10,414 nt of DNA, taken from assembly GCA_910587345.1 (NCBI GenBank), contig CAJUKH010000028.1, forward strand, positions 1 to 10,414, read 5' to 3'. Positions 1 through 5,565 of this stretch are shown piece by piece (positions within the stretch are counted from its first letter, which is position 1; each line of letters opens with the position of its first letter). Both the position numbers and the translations under genes were made by a program. The notes under the pieces were generated by a model. It saw nothing but the letters and a program-made list of their open reading frames with translations, ran no database searches and was not told the origin of the DNA. Source of the DNA: an uncultured Oscillospiraceae bacterium (GTDB taxonomy: Bacteria > Bacillota > Clostridia > Oscillospirales > Oscillospiraceae).

Positions 1-141
1 AGCCGCCTGCGGGCGGCAGGGGGGAAAGGGGGAGCAAAAGAGCGGCCCCTTCGGGGCCTTAAAGAGAAAGTCACCTCCCCCTTTCCCCCCTCGCTCCGGC
101 TGTGGGAATGATGGAAAACCCTCCGGGTTTACCACATTCCC
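1..141. repeat. Terminal redundancy, first copy (circular closure)
   Basis: These 141 bases match 10274-10414 exactly, base for base. Such an exact direct end repeat is how a circular molecule appears when its assembly graph is cut without trimming, so the true molecule should be 10,273 bp. A length of 141 also equals a k-mer size commonly used by metagenome assemblers. A real terminal repeat of a linear element is less likely, because the gene order runs smoothly through the junction. Confidence 0.93.
2..90. repeat. GC-rich nested hairpins upstream of the rep operon
   Basis: Three inverted repeats are visible. Bases 2-17 form a 6-bp GCCGCC/GGCGGC stem with loop TGCG. Bases 19-34 and 75-90 are a perfect 16-bp inverted repeat of G5/G6 and C5/C6 runs separated by AAA/TTT. 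Inside it, 44-58 is a 6-bp GGCCCC/GGGGCC hairpin with a 3-base loop. On the circle this block lies about 100 bp upstream of the first rep-operon gene and holds no gene, so it is a candidate replication origin element (double- or single-strand origin). That role is inferred; a terminator or stalling structure is possible. Confidence 0.6.
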
Positions 142-147
142 ACAGCC
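98..147. repeat. Long cruciform-forming hairpin (origin or terminator candidate)
   Basis: A 13-bp perfect outer stem (98-110 with 135-147) continues, past a bulged A at 111 and one A/A mismatch, into TGG/CCA and AAACCC/GGGTTT pairs around a TCC loop. This gives about 22 bp in a 50-base hairpin with almost no unpaired loop. No T-tract follows on either strand, so a standard intrinsic terminator is unlikely. Its place in the gene-free region upstream of rep fits a single-strand origin, nick site or cruciform. The outer arm is cut by the contig end and is complete only in this first copy. Confidence 0.55.
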
Positions 148-270
148 TCCGCACACCCCCTTTTTCCCCTCCGACTTTCTCCCTTTCCAAGAGAGAAAAA
201 GAGACGTTTTTTAGGGTTTAGGGGGGCGTTTATTATCAATACATTTTTTTCCCTATTTTTGCTCTAAATT
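148..270. other. Gene-free pyrimidine-rich then AT-rich spacer
   Basis: No supported open reading frame is present. The stretch is pyrimidine-rich at first (CCCCCTTTTTCCCC and similar runs), then has a G-run motif GGGTTTAGGGGGG near 217-227, then turns AT-rich. It belongs to the roughly 410-bp gap between the coiled-coil gene and the rep operon on the circle. An AT-rich unwinding segment next to the hairpins would suit an origin, but no iterons are evident. Confidence 0.4.
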
Positions 271-314
271 ATAGCCTGTCCTCTCTGGCTTTTCAAGCCC
301 TCCAGACAGGCTAT
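271..314. terminator. Hairpin over the stop codon of the coiled-coil gene
   Basis: A 10-bp perfect stem, ATAGCCTGTC at 271-280 with GACAGGCTAT at 305-314, encloses a second small hairpin (GGCTT/AAGCC). The right arm contains the TAG stop (311-313) of the minus-strand gene. The T-tract (TTTTT at 314-318) lies on the plus-strand side. As an intrinsic terminator it therefore fits transcripts entering from the plus strand best; on the minus strand only the A-rich side and the stem are present, so termination there would be weaker. Confidence 0.6.
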
Positions 315-1084
315 TTTTCACAAACTCTCATGTCCTTTGGAACCACGTCCAGGGGCTTAGTATGGAGACAAATGACCTCCCAATAGCCCGATCTAAAATT
401 CACCCTAAATTTGGGCTTGAGCATGATGTTATACTTATCCGGCTCCGCACACCATCTCTTATCCTCGATCATGCTTCCATAGCCTTTATTGTAAATCCCG
501 TTGATCCCCAGCCTGTCAATCAGCCGGTAGCCATCTTCATTCTTCCGAAGCAGCTCCTCCAGGATTTGCTCTCGTACCTGTTCCTCTGGAAAATCCACCA
601 CATACGGGCTTTGTATCACCGTCTTCCAGAGCAGCACCCTTTTCACATGCCGGTTGCCGTCTTTGTACTGATGATCCGTTTCTTCTGAGACGACTACTAC
701 ATACCCAGTATGCTCTTTCTTGGGCTTCAGCTTCCTGTCAGCGTTGGCCCTCTCTCTGGATATCCGCAGCAGATTGGCATTCAGCGCCCGCTGATGGGCG
801 CTCTCAGCCCTTTCAGCAGCCAGGTCGGCCTCCATAGCCTCCACCTTCTTCTGGGCCTCAGCGGCGGCTTGTTGGGCCGTATATTGGGCTCCCCGTCTTG
901 CATCGTTTATCGCCCTCTCAGCCTCATATTTTGCCCTACTGGCTTCACTCTCCGCTACTGCCTTCTCCCGATAAATCTGATCATACTCTTTCTTGGTCAA
1001 AATCACATGGGTACACTCCGGGTCAGAATGGCCACCCGGGACAGCCTTATAACCAAAAGCACCATCCTTGACAAACCTGGCCAT
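311..1084 (-). CDS. Coiled-coil protein of unknown function, paired with the recombinase
   Basis: A 257-aa protein I cannot assign to a named family. I start it at the ATG at 1084, because GAGGAGGGAG sits 8 nt upstream; a longer in-frame start at 1135 would overlap the recombinase gene by 35 bases and has no comparable ribosome site. Residues 1-32 are a short N-terminal module, about 34-118 are a long Ala/Glu/Arg-rich predicted coiled coil, and 125-257 are a mixed, probably folded domain ending in a segment containing KFRVNFRSGYWEVICLHTKP. No signal peptide or membrane helix is seen. It starts 16 bp after the recombinase stop, so it is probably co-transcribed and could be a recombinase accessory or directionality factor, a DNA-scaffolding protein or a replication accessory. 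That is inference from position only. Confidence 0.8.
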   Translation of the reverse strand: MARFVKDGAFGYKAVPGGHSDPECTHVILTKKEYDQIYREKAVAESEASRAKYEAERAINDARRGAQYTAQQAAAEAQKKVEAMEADLAAERAESAHQRALNANLLRISRERANADRKLKPKKEHTGYVVVVSEETDHQYKDGNRHVKRVLLWKTVIQSPYVVDFPEEQVREQILEELLRKNEDGYRLIDRLGINGIYNKGYGSMIEDKRWCAEPDKYNIMLKPKFRVNFRSGYWEVICLHTKPLDVVPKDMRVCEK

Positions 1085-1100
1085 AGCAGCTCCCTCCTCC

Positions 1101-2123
1101 TCACAGGCCCCGGATGTAGTTGTCGGCCACGACACTGATCCGGTTATGTCCCAGGGCCTTACTGCACACCAGCATGGCAGCCTTGTCCAGCTTCTTCCCG
1201 GCCTCGTCCTTGCGGCAGGTATAGACCTGACTCTGATACCGACGCCCGGTGCCTTTATTTACTCTGTCATAGGGGATATCTTGGATTGCCCTGGCATGGG
1301 CCTTGTAAATGGCCGTGGCGTACTCGGCCCGGTAGGAATGGATATCCGCACTCTTATGAACGTGCTGCCAGACCTTTTCCTCTGCCGGCGTCTCCTGCAT
1401 CCTGGCTACGATCTGCTCCACGTTCTTCCCAATGATAGGGCTTACCCGCTGCCGGCCACCTTTGCCCTGGCGAACAAAGGTGAAATACTCCCCTGAAAAC
1501 ATCCTGGTATCCTTCAGCATGTCCAGCCGCTTCGTCTCCTGGGCCGTCCGCTTGTCCTCCGGGATAGCTTCAAACCTGGCGATCCCGGCCTCGATCTGTG
1601 CCCTGGTCACCAGGTCTTTCCCCTTCAAAGCCTCCAGCTCACTTCGCCGCAACCCTGTCCCCCGGCAAAACTTAATCAGTTCGTCATTATTGGTTTTGGA
1701 GAAGTGGCGATCCCGCACACGGTCGCCGCGGCTCCTCTTGATATCCTGGCGGTTTCTCTTTGGGGGCTTAAAATAATTATCATCGTCCGGAGCAATCCCG
1801 TACAGCTTGCCCAGGGCCTTGGCCTCCAGCTGGACAGTCCAGGCAGACAGGCCCTGGTCAACCCTTGTCTGAAGCCACTCGTTGGCGTACTTCCTTGCGC
1901 TTTTCAGCGTGGTACACTCTGGATGGTGCTCCTTGATGTACTTGATAAAATACTTGGTGTGCTTCCAATACGCCTTGTAGGTGCTGAAGGAGAAAATCTT
2001 ATCTCTGTCCGTCCCATCAGCGACCGCCGCTCTCTTGCTCTCACCAAACGACAGCATCCCTGTGAGCCGGTCATAGGCTTGCTGGTGCAAGTCTTTCGAG
2101 TAAGATTTATTTCGTCTCCCCAC
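1101..2123 (-). CDS. Tyrosine recombinase (phage integrase/Xer superfamily)
   Basis: A 340-aa site-specific DNA recombinase. The complete catalytic set is visible: Arg159 in TGLRRSEL (box I), Lys221 in RQGKGGRQR (beta hairpin), His262 and Arg265 in HSYR (box II H-x-x-R), His326 in ALGHNR, and the nucleophile Tyr336 in ADNYIRGL. Residues 40-115 look like the SAM-like core-binding domain. The start is GTG at 2123, with AGGGAGGGG about 7 nt upstream; no ATG has a better site. The family cuts and rejoins DNA through a 3'-phosphotyrosine link. On a 10-kb circle the likely roles are dimer resolution or integration/excision. Its leader carries a 42-bp palindrome sharing a 9-mer with the parA promoter. 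The protein extends only 4 residues past Tyr336, normal for the family. Confidence 0.93.
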   Translation of the reverse strand: MGRRNKSYSKDLHQQAYDRLTGMLSFGESKRAAVADGTDRDKIFSFSTYKAYWKHTKYFIKYIKEHHPECTTLKSARKYANEWLQTRVDQGLSAWTVQLEAKALGKLYGIAPDDDNYFKPPKRNRQDIKRSRGDRVRDRHFSKTNNDELIKFCRGTGLRRSELEALKGKDLVTRAQIEAGIARFEAIPEDKRTAQETKRLDMLKDTRMFSGEYFTFVRQGKGGRQRVSPIIGKNVEQIVARMQETPAEEKVWQHVHKSADIHSYRAEYATAIYKAHARAIQDIPYDRVNKGTGRRYQSQVYTCRKDEAGKKLDKAAMLVCSKALGHNRISVVADNYIRGL

Positions 2124-2165
2124 CAGGCAGCCCCTCCCTCCAGACCATCAGCCTACATAAACGGA

Positions 2166-2182
2166 ATAATATAAACAGGTTA
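2166..2182 (-). promoter_or_regulatory. Leader motif shared with the rep operon
   Basis: On the minus strand this reads TAACCTGTTTATATTAT. It matches 10203-10219 (TAACTTGTTTATATTAT) at 16 of 17 positions. Both copies lie 30-45 nt upstream of a minus-strand start codon (recombinase and the 94-aa rep-operon gene) and are followed by a GTTTAT. They probably include the -10 region or a common operator; no clear -35 box is spaced from either. Confidence 0.5.
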
Positions 2183-2222
2183 TTTGTATTATATCATTTA
2201 TATAAATGATATAATACAAATA
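2181..2222. promoter_or_regulatory. Perfect 42-bp palindrome upstream of the recombinase, probable operator
   Basis: All 21 bases of each half match with no loop (centre between 2201 and 2202). It contains ATTATATCA (2188-2196) and its reverse complement TGATATAAT (2207-2215), including a TATAAT on each strand. The same 9-mer pair occurs at the parA promoter (6361-6369 and 6396-6404). The perfect symmetry, its place about 60 nt before the recombinase start and the shared words suggest a regulator-binding site, most plausibly for the RHH partition partner. A recombinase core site is an alternative. Confidence 0.6.
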
Positions 2223-2306
2223 TTTTATATACGACACATACATTATAGCGGTTAAAGCCAGACCGCCTCCTGCCAGCTCCAATCGGAGACTCGACAATCG
2301 GCAAAG

Positions 2307-2377
2307 TACACTTTTTAACGTCTTATGTGTGACGGGTTTGGGATTGCTCCCTACACTTTTTATCTTGCTTATGTGTG
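2307..2377. repeat. Two near-identical 25/26-bp direct repeats
   Basis: TACACTTTTT-n-CTTATGTGTG occurs at 2307-2331 and 2352-2377, with start-to-start spacing of 45 bp. Each copy has partly inverted ends (TACAC and GTGTG), so each could also fold. They lie between the candidate RNA and the recombinase leader. They could be accessory-arm or core sites for the recombinase, replication iterons, or a duplicated part of the RNA. With only two copies, iterons are the weaker reading. Confidence 0.55.
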
Positions 2378-2379
2378 CA

Positions 2380-2791
2380 GCCCTATTTATTAAACATCTA
2401 CGGCAGTTCGGGTTCTGTCGGCTCCTTGATCCGAGGGAGCAGCTCTCCGGTCATCTTTACAGTGCAACCGGCCACGTTCAGAGGGTGGGTAGGGACACGA
2501 TACATTTTACTTACCCGAGCTTTCAAAAGGATTACTCACATCGGGGTCAATGGTGTGCTTTCCCGTTCACAAAGGTTACTACGGCAAGCCCGCACACCAC
2601 ACAGGGGTATCAAACCTGTACGGCTTCTGATTAGCAAATGCTAAACCCCCAGCCAGGAGCCGGGACGCTCTGGGCCTAATTAGCTGTTTATCCTCGCCCA
2701 GACGAGCAGCGTGGGAAGATGACGTCTACCTGGTCGCCGGCCGGCAGCGGCCAGCCTGGTTCCGCTATCTCAGCGGTATCTAACCCTCCAC
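2380..2791 (-). ncRNA. Candidate large structured RNA transcribed toward the recombinase
   Basis: This stretch has its own strong minus-strand promoter (2796-2824), no convincing long gene, and at least nine local hairpins with perfect stems: 2762-2776 (with outer pairing 2758-2761/2782-2785), 2739-2752, 2700-2704/2723-2727, 2631-2644, 2601-2605/2615-2619, 2592-2598/2552-2558, 2541-2545/2514-2518, 2467-2471/2447-2451 and 2436-2440/2421-2425. Overlapping short frames on both strands resemble, from memory and unchecked, spurious hypothetical proteins annotated in many gut Firmicutes, which suggests nucleotide-level rather than protein-level conservation. I do not recognise the RNA class: tmRNA, RNase P and group II intron domain V signatures were looked for and not found. 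The 3' end is not defined. A long leader for the recombinase gene is the main alternative. Confidence 0.45.
2398..2505 (-). CDS. Possible 35-aa peptide inside the candidate RNA
   Basis: ATG at 2505 opens a 35-codon frame rich in Pro, Thr and Glu, ending ...RIKEPTEPELP before a TAG. It looks protein-like, but the ribosome site is poor (only GGTAAG near the ATG), and it overlaps two of the RNA hairpins. It may be a leader peptide, a remnant of an older gene, or chance. Other frames across 2520-2640 also give short protein-like stretches broken by stops. I keep it only as a low-confidence call. Confidence 0.2.
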   Translation of the reverse strand: MYRVPTHPLNVAGCTVKMTGELLPRIKEPTEPELP

Positions 2792-2795
2792 GTTT

Positions 2796-2824
2796 AGTAT
2801 AGCATAAGTTTCCGGGGCAGTCAA
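2796..2824 (-). promoter_or_regulatory. Sigma-A promoter of the candidate RNA
   Basis: On the minus strand TTGACT (2824-2819) is followed by a 17-nt spacer and TATACT (2801-2796), close to consensus with ideal spacing. The start site would be near 2789-2791. The first gene downstream is the recombinase, about 670 nt away, too far for a normal leader, so the promoter most likely serves the intervening structured transcript. Confidence 0.72.
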
Positions 2825-2841
2825 GATATTCCTAAAACTAA

Positions 2842-2892
2842 AGGTATAGCGGTTTACCCGTTCATTATATAAACGGGTAAACCGCTATACCT
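2842..2892. repeat. 21-bp perfect hairpin left of the cargo operon
   Basis: Bases 2842-2862 and 2872-2892 are perfect inverted arms around a 9-nt loop. In the minus direction the stem is followed by TTTAGTTTTAG, so it could be a second terminator behind the secreted-protein gene. The arms contain GCGGTTTAC/GTAAACCGC, which also forms the stem of the hairpin at 5221-5246 on the other side of the cargo operon. Confidence 0.65.
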
Positions 2893-2901
2893 AAAACAGG
2901 A

Positions 2902-2936
2902 AACGGGGGAAGCCCATCCAAGGTGCTTCCCCCGTT
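2902..2936 (-). terminator. Intrinsic terminator of the cargo operon
   Basis: A 12-bp perfect GC-rich stem (AACGGGGGAAGC with GCTTCCCCCGTT, 11-nt loop) begins 3 bp after the stop codon of the secreted-protein gene. On the minus strand it is followed by TTTCCTGTTTTAG, an interrupted U-tract. Together with the 2842-2892 hairpin it isolates the cargo operon from the RNA promoter at 2796-2824. Confidence 0.75.
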
Positions 2937-2939
2937 CGA

Positions 2940-4076
2940 TCAACCACGATAAATTCCGGAGTCAAATGTAAACTGGCCGATAACATTGCCATTCATGTCA
3001 TACACATTCACACTATCACTCTTTGGATTAATGTGATCAGAGTAGCGCATATATCCGCTCACATCATTGTCTCCTACACAGGCAATATAATCTGGTGCGT
3101 ATCCTGCAACATATTGATTATATACGCTACCAAACGTCTCGCCTTTGGCATTTTTAGGAAAGTCTCCATTAACCAGGCCACCACTAAATTCTTGCGCAAA
3201 GAGAGGATCAATTTCATAACCGGTCAAAGGTCCCATATCCTGAGCCACTGGAACATCCAAAGAGGAAATTTCCTGGATGCGCTTTTGGACAATCGGATTT
3301 GCTTCTGCTTCATCAAAGTCATCCAAAACAAACCAATCGATCTGGTTTCCTTCCAGGTCATATAGAGGGATTTGGTAATTGCTTTCTTCTAACTGAATAT
3401 TGTATCGCTCAAAAGCCTTAGAGTTGTAAAAAGTAGGGCAGAGTTGCTGACGCTTTGCATAACCTACATTTCCATTCATGCCCACAGCAGCAATCAGGTC
3501 GGGTTTCTGGATATCTCCGTCCAGTATGGAGCCATAAGTCAACCCTTGATTGTTGGTAGGCAGTTCCGATGTGCTCCTGATAAGACCACTGGTATCGTAA
3601 ATATCCGTAAACTCTCCATTTTCATATTTAAGCCCTGGCACTCTGGGGGAATACCCTCTCCCATCACGGTCCTTAAGCTGGACCACACCACCGAAGTAGC
3701 ATGTAGGCATAAAGGGACCATTATTTGTCTGGGCCACAGCGTAATTGTTAGACTTAGTTTGTTCTATAGGCTTAGTCTCCCGTATCACATTTTGATTGTG
3801 GTCCAGGACAAATGCCTGTACTGTCATAGTACCAGCCGGCACATAAGCATCAGGTAAAATCCAAACCGCAGCGTTACACACACCGCCGCCATGATAGGCA
3901 TTAGTGTAAATGTCAAAGGTATGATTGCCGAACGATACTGTGTTGGTTTTGGATGTCTCCTCCTGATAAATCACCCGAGGGGCGATTTCATCGGTTTCGG
4001 CGGCAAATGCACAAACCGAACCAAGCATGGCAATGCTGAGGACTCCAGCCAGCAGTGCAGATAAACGTTTTTTCAT
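2940..4076 (-). CDS. Secreted protein with a duplicated C-terminal module
   Basis: A 378-aa exported protein of unknown function. The start is ATG at 4076, preceded by GGAGG with 5-nt spacing; an upstream in-frame ATG at 4097 lacks this. Residues 1-26 form a Sec signal peptide (MKKR, hydrophobic core, cleavage probably after AFA); no lipobox is seen. Residues 45-160 look beta-rich. A module is repeated: about 178-251 (GLTYGS...PDLIAAVG...GY...IPLYDLEGNQI) and about 310-372 (GETFGS...PDYIACVG...GY...VNVYDMNGNVI). From memory, TYGS/PDLI/AVG/GY modules of this kind occur on the outside of M56/BlaR1-like membrane proteins in Clostridia; I could not check this. It lies third behind a membrane-anchored regulator and another secreted protein, 81 nt after the latter, and is followed by a strong terminator. 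An extracellular binding or sensing role is inference. Confidence 0.85.
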   Translation of the reverse strand: MKKRLSALLAGVLSIAMLGSVCAFAAETDEIAPRVIYQEETSKTNTVSFGNHTFDIYTNAYHGGGVCNAAVWILPDAYVPAGTMTVQAFVLDHNQNVIRETKPIEQTKSNNYAVAQTNNGPFMPTCYFGGVVQLKDRDGRGYSPRVPGLKYENGEFTDIYDTSGLIRSTSELPTNNQGLTYGSILDGDIQKPDLIAAVGMNGNVGYAKRQQLCPTFYNSKAFERYNIQLEESNYQIPLYDLEGNQIDWFVLDDFDEAEANPIVQKRIQEISSLDVPVAQDMGPLTGYEIDPLFAQEFSGGLVNGDFPKNAKGETFGSVYNQYVAGYAPDYIACVGDNDVSGYMRYSDHINPKSDSVNVYDMNGNVIGQFTFDSGIYRG

Positions 4077-4157
4077 ATTGACCTCCATTTCTTTCATATG
4101 TTTGTGCTTAATTTTGATCTTATTTATAACTTACAGTTTCCTTCTCACCTCACCTTC

Positions 4158-4742
4158 CTAATATTCAATAAATCCGGTAACACTTACCGTATTGCTGGAT
4201 TTGTTGTAAACGCCAAAGCGATATTCTCCACGCTCATCAATTCTAATTGCTCTATTGATACTTCCTTCCTCTCCAGGCAAATAGTAAAACCTGTTATCTG
4301 GAGCGATCAACCCAAAATCTACATCGGCCCATCTTGGAGTATAGGAGCAATTGATAGTGACACACTCACCAGCTTCCATAGGAAACGAAGTATTAGCCTC
4401 TTTCAGTATATTTGCTTTGACACTCCAGGAAACGGAAGTCGTAGCTCTTGAATAGATCAAATTATCATCAATAACATTTTGGCTATCATCCAAGACCACA
4501 TACGCCATATCCGACAGGTTTATGACATCTTCTTTTACATGAGATGTATCGTTACTGGCCCCTAATTCAACACAGTTTTCCGATGTAATCTCTATTTTCT
4601 CAATCAAATCGGTTTCCTCTACTTCTTCTCCAATAAGTGGCTCGGGGAAATCTCCGTTATCTGCCACAACAGCAAACGCAACGCTATTAGCAAAAATTAG
4701 AACCAAAAGCAGAGCAACTGCGAATCTCATTTTCTTTCCCAT
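4158..4742 (-). CDS. Small secreted beta-rich protein
   Basis: A 194-aa exported protein. ATG at 4742 lies 3 nt after the stop of the regulator gene, and its AAAGGAG ribosome site is inside the regulator's last codons, so translation is probably coupled. Residues 1-24 are a Sec signal peptide (MGKKMR, long hydrophobic stretch, AFA). An acidic linker runs to about residue 100; residues 105-194 look like a beta-sandwich, with motifs FPMEAGECVTINCSYTP and a final NTVSVTGFIEY. Two Cys residues (in GECVTINCSY) might form a disulfide. From memory, similar C-terminal sequences occur in small secreted proteins of gut Clostridia, without known function. Context suggests that it acts outside the cell with the neighbouring 378-aa protein and the membrane-bound regulator. 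Confidence 0.82.
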   Translation of the reverse strand: MGKKMRFAVALLLVLIFANSVAFAVVADNGDFPEPLIGEEVEETDLIEKIEITSENCVELGASNDTSHVKEDVINLSDMAYVVLDDSQNVIDDNLIYSRATTSVSWSVKANILKEANTSFPMEAGECVTINCSYTPRWADVDFGLIAPDNRFYYLPGEEGSINRAIRIDERGEYRFGVYNKSSNTVSVTGFIEY

Positions 4743-4745
4743 TTC

Positions 4746-5183
4746 CTACTCCTTTCCTAATTTGCCATCTTCTCGATCCAGACTCCCAACATCATAGGAA
4801 TCCAGTTCTCCTATACTTACCGGTGGTGTCTCACTGTTCTCCCGGCTCTTATTGATAGAGAACATAATCCAAGCAGCAACACCAATAAATACCGCAATCA
4901 CACATAAAACTATCGCAATTTTCTTTGAAAATACTGGCTTCTTTGATGTAATCTGTTGTCCTTCATCTGTAGGCCGTTTATCATCGGTAGCAACGCCCAT
5001 CAATTCATCCATAGATACCTCATAAAATTTGCTCAGCCACATGAGGTTATCCGCTGATGGTATTGCCGTCCCAACCTCCCACCTGGATATAGCTTGCCGG
5101 GATACATTTATTGCTTCAGCTAATTCAGCTTGGGATAGACCCTTTTTCTTTCTCAGGTCAACCAGCTTCTCTTTGAGTTCCAT
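4746..5183 (-). CDS. Membrane-anchored XRE-family regulator
   Basis: A 145-aa protein with an N-terminal XRE/Cro-C1 helix-turn-helix (residues about 5-61, motif LSQAELAEAINVSRQAISRWE), a linker, one transmembrane helix (about 89-110, KKIAIVLCVIAVFIGVAAWI) and an acidic tail of about 35 residues. The topology is probably HTH inside and tail outside. XRE proteins usually bind an operator as dimers; a membrane-anchored form can link an outside signal to transcription. ATG at 5183 has GGAGG 9 nt upstream. It heads a tight three-gene operon with two secreted proteins, the best hint of its job: sensing or controlling them. No good independent promoter is visible between 5184 and 5253, so read-through from parA is possible. 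No anti-sigma or kinase motif is seen. Confidence 0.85.
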   Translation of the reverse strand: MELKEKLVDLRKKKGLSQAELAEAINVSRQAISRWEVGTAIPSADNLMWLSKFYEVSMDELMGVATDDKRPTDEGQQITSKKPVFSKKIAIVLCVIAVFIGVAAWIMFSINKSRENSETPPVSIGELDSYDVGSLDREDGKLGKE

Positions 5184-5220
5184 CCACTATCGCCTCCAAT
5201 TCTACATGAAGAGGTCATTA

Positions 5221-5270
5221 GGCGTAAACCGCAAGCGGTTTACGCCCTTGCAACTACATGTTGCAAGGGC
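5221..5270. terminator. Overlapping tandem hairpins at the end of the partition operon
   Basis: Hairpin 1 (5221-5231 with 5236-5246) is an 11-bp perfect stem with loop CAAG. Hairpin 2 (5244-5254 with 5260-5270) is an 11-bp perfect stem with loop TACAT. They share GCC at 5244-5246, so they cannot both form fully. The TAG stop of the RHH gene lies inside hairpin 2. The T-tract (GTTTTTC at 5272-5278) follows on the plus strand, so termination should be strongest for plus-strand transcripts; on the minus strand the stems may end or weaken parA transcription. Hairpin 1 shares GTAAACCGC with the hairpin at 2842-2892. Confidence 0.6.
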
Positions 5271-5565
5271 CGTTTTTCTTGTAAACTTTAATTTCCATAT
5301 ACTCTTTAAGCTCGCTTTCATGGTCCTTCCTATACTGCTCCAGCAACTCTCCAATCAAATCACTAATACTCCTCCGCTGCACATAGGCAATCTTCTGAAT
5401 GTCTTCATAAAGACTGGGAAGCACCGACAGGCTCACTCGTTTCTTTGTCTCCCTGTCCTCCTTGGGCCGGCCTTTCTTCCCGCTGACCGCTACCGGCGCA
5501 CTATCGACTATGCTACCGACCACTGATGATCTCCTGCGGCTCTCCCGTTCCTCCAGCTTACTCAT
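5254..5565 (-). CDS. Ribbon-helix-helix partition partner (ParB-like role)
   Basis: A 103-aa DNA-binding protein. Residues 41-82 fit a ribbon-helix-helix fold: strand KKRVSLSVLP, helix A SLYEDIQKIAY, helix B RSISDLIGELLEQYRK. The N-terminal part is basic and flexible (RRR at 10-12, then GKKGRPKEDR at 29-38, AT-hook-like), a layout seen in small centromere-binding proteins that stimulate ParA ATPase through an N-terminal tail. ATG at 5565 overlaps the parA stop by 8 bp, with AGGGAG upstream, so the two are translationally coupled. It most likely binds a plasmid centromere and represses the parA promoter, possibly through the 9-mer repeats nearby. The last codons (PCNM-stop) fall inside a hairpin. 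A plain CopG-type repressor is the alternative. Confidence 0.82.
   Translation of the reverse strand: MSKLEERESRRRSSVVGSIVDSAPVAVSGKKGRPKEDRETKKRVSLSVLPSLYEDIQKIAYVQRRSISDLIGELLEQYRKDHESELKEYMEIKVYKKNGPCNM

Noticed and set aside
362..1496. Plus-strand frames of 108-142 codons opposite the coiled-coil and recombinase genes
   Set aside because: They mirror well-supported minus-strand genes with clear domains and have no ribosome sites or recognisable motifs.
2329..2644. Plus-strand frames of 101 and 89 codons in the gene-poor block
   Set aside because: Both need GTG starts without ribosome sites, overlap each other in different frames and lie antisense to the candidate structured RNA. They are better explained as chance or repeatedly mis-annotated frames.
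2230..2830. Group II intron, tmRNA or RNase P RNA in the structured block
   Set aside because: I looked for a domain V hairpin, the tmRNA CCA-ended acceptor region and the RNase P core word GAGGAAAGTCC and found none.
5184..5253. Promoter TTTACG-18-TAGAAT upstream of the XRE regulator
   Set aside because: The start site it predicts would fall in the ribosome-binding site itself, leaving no usable leader.
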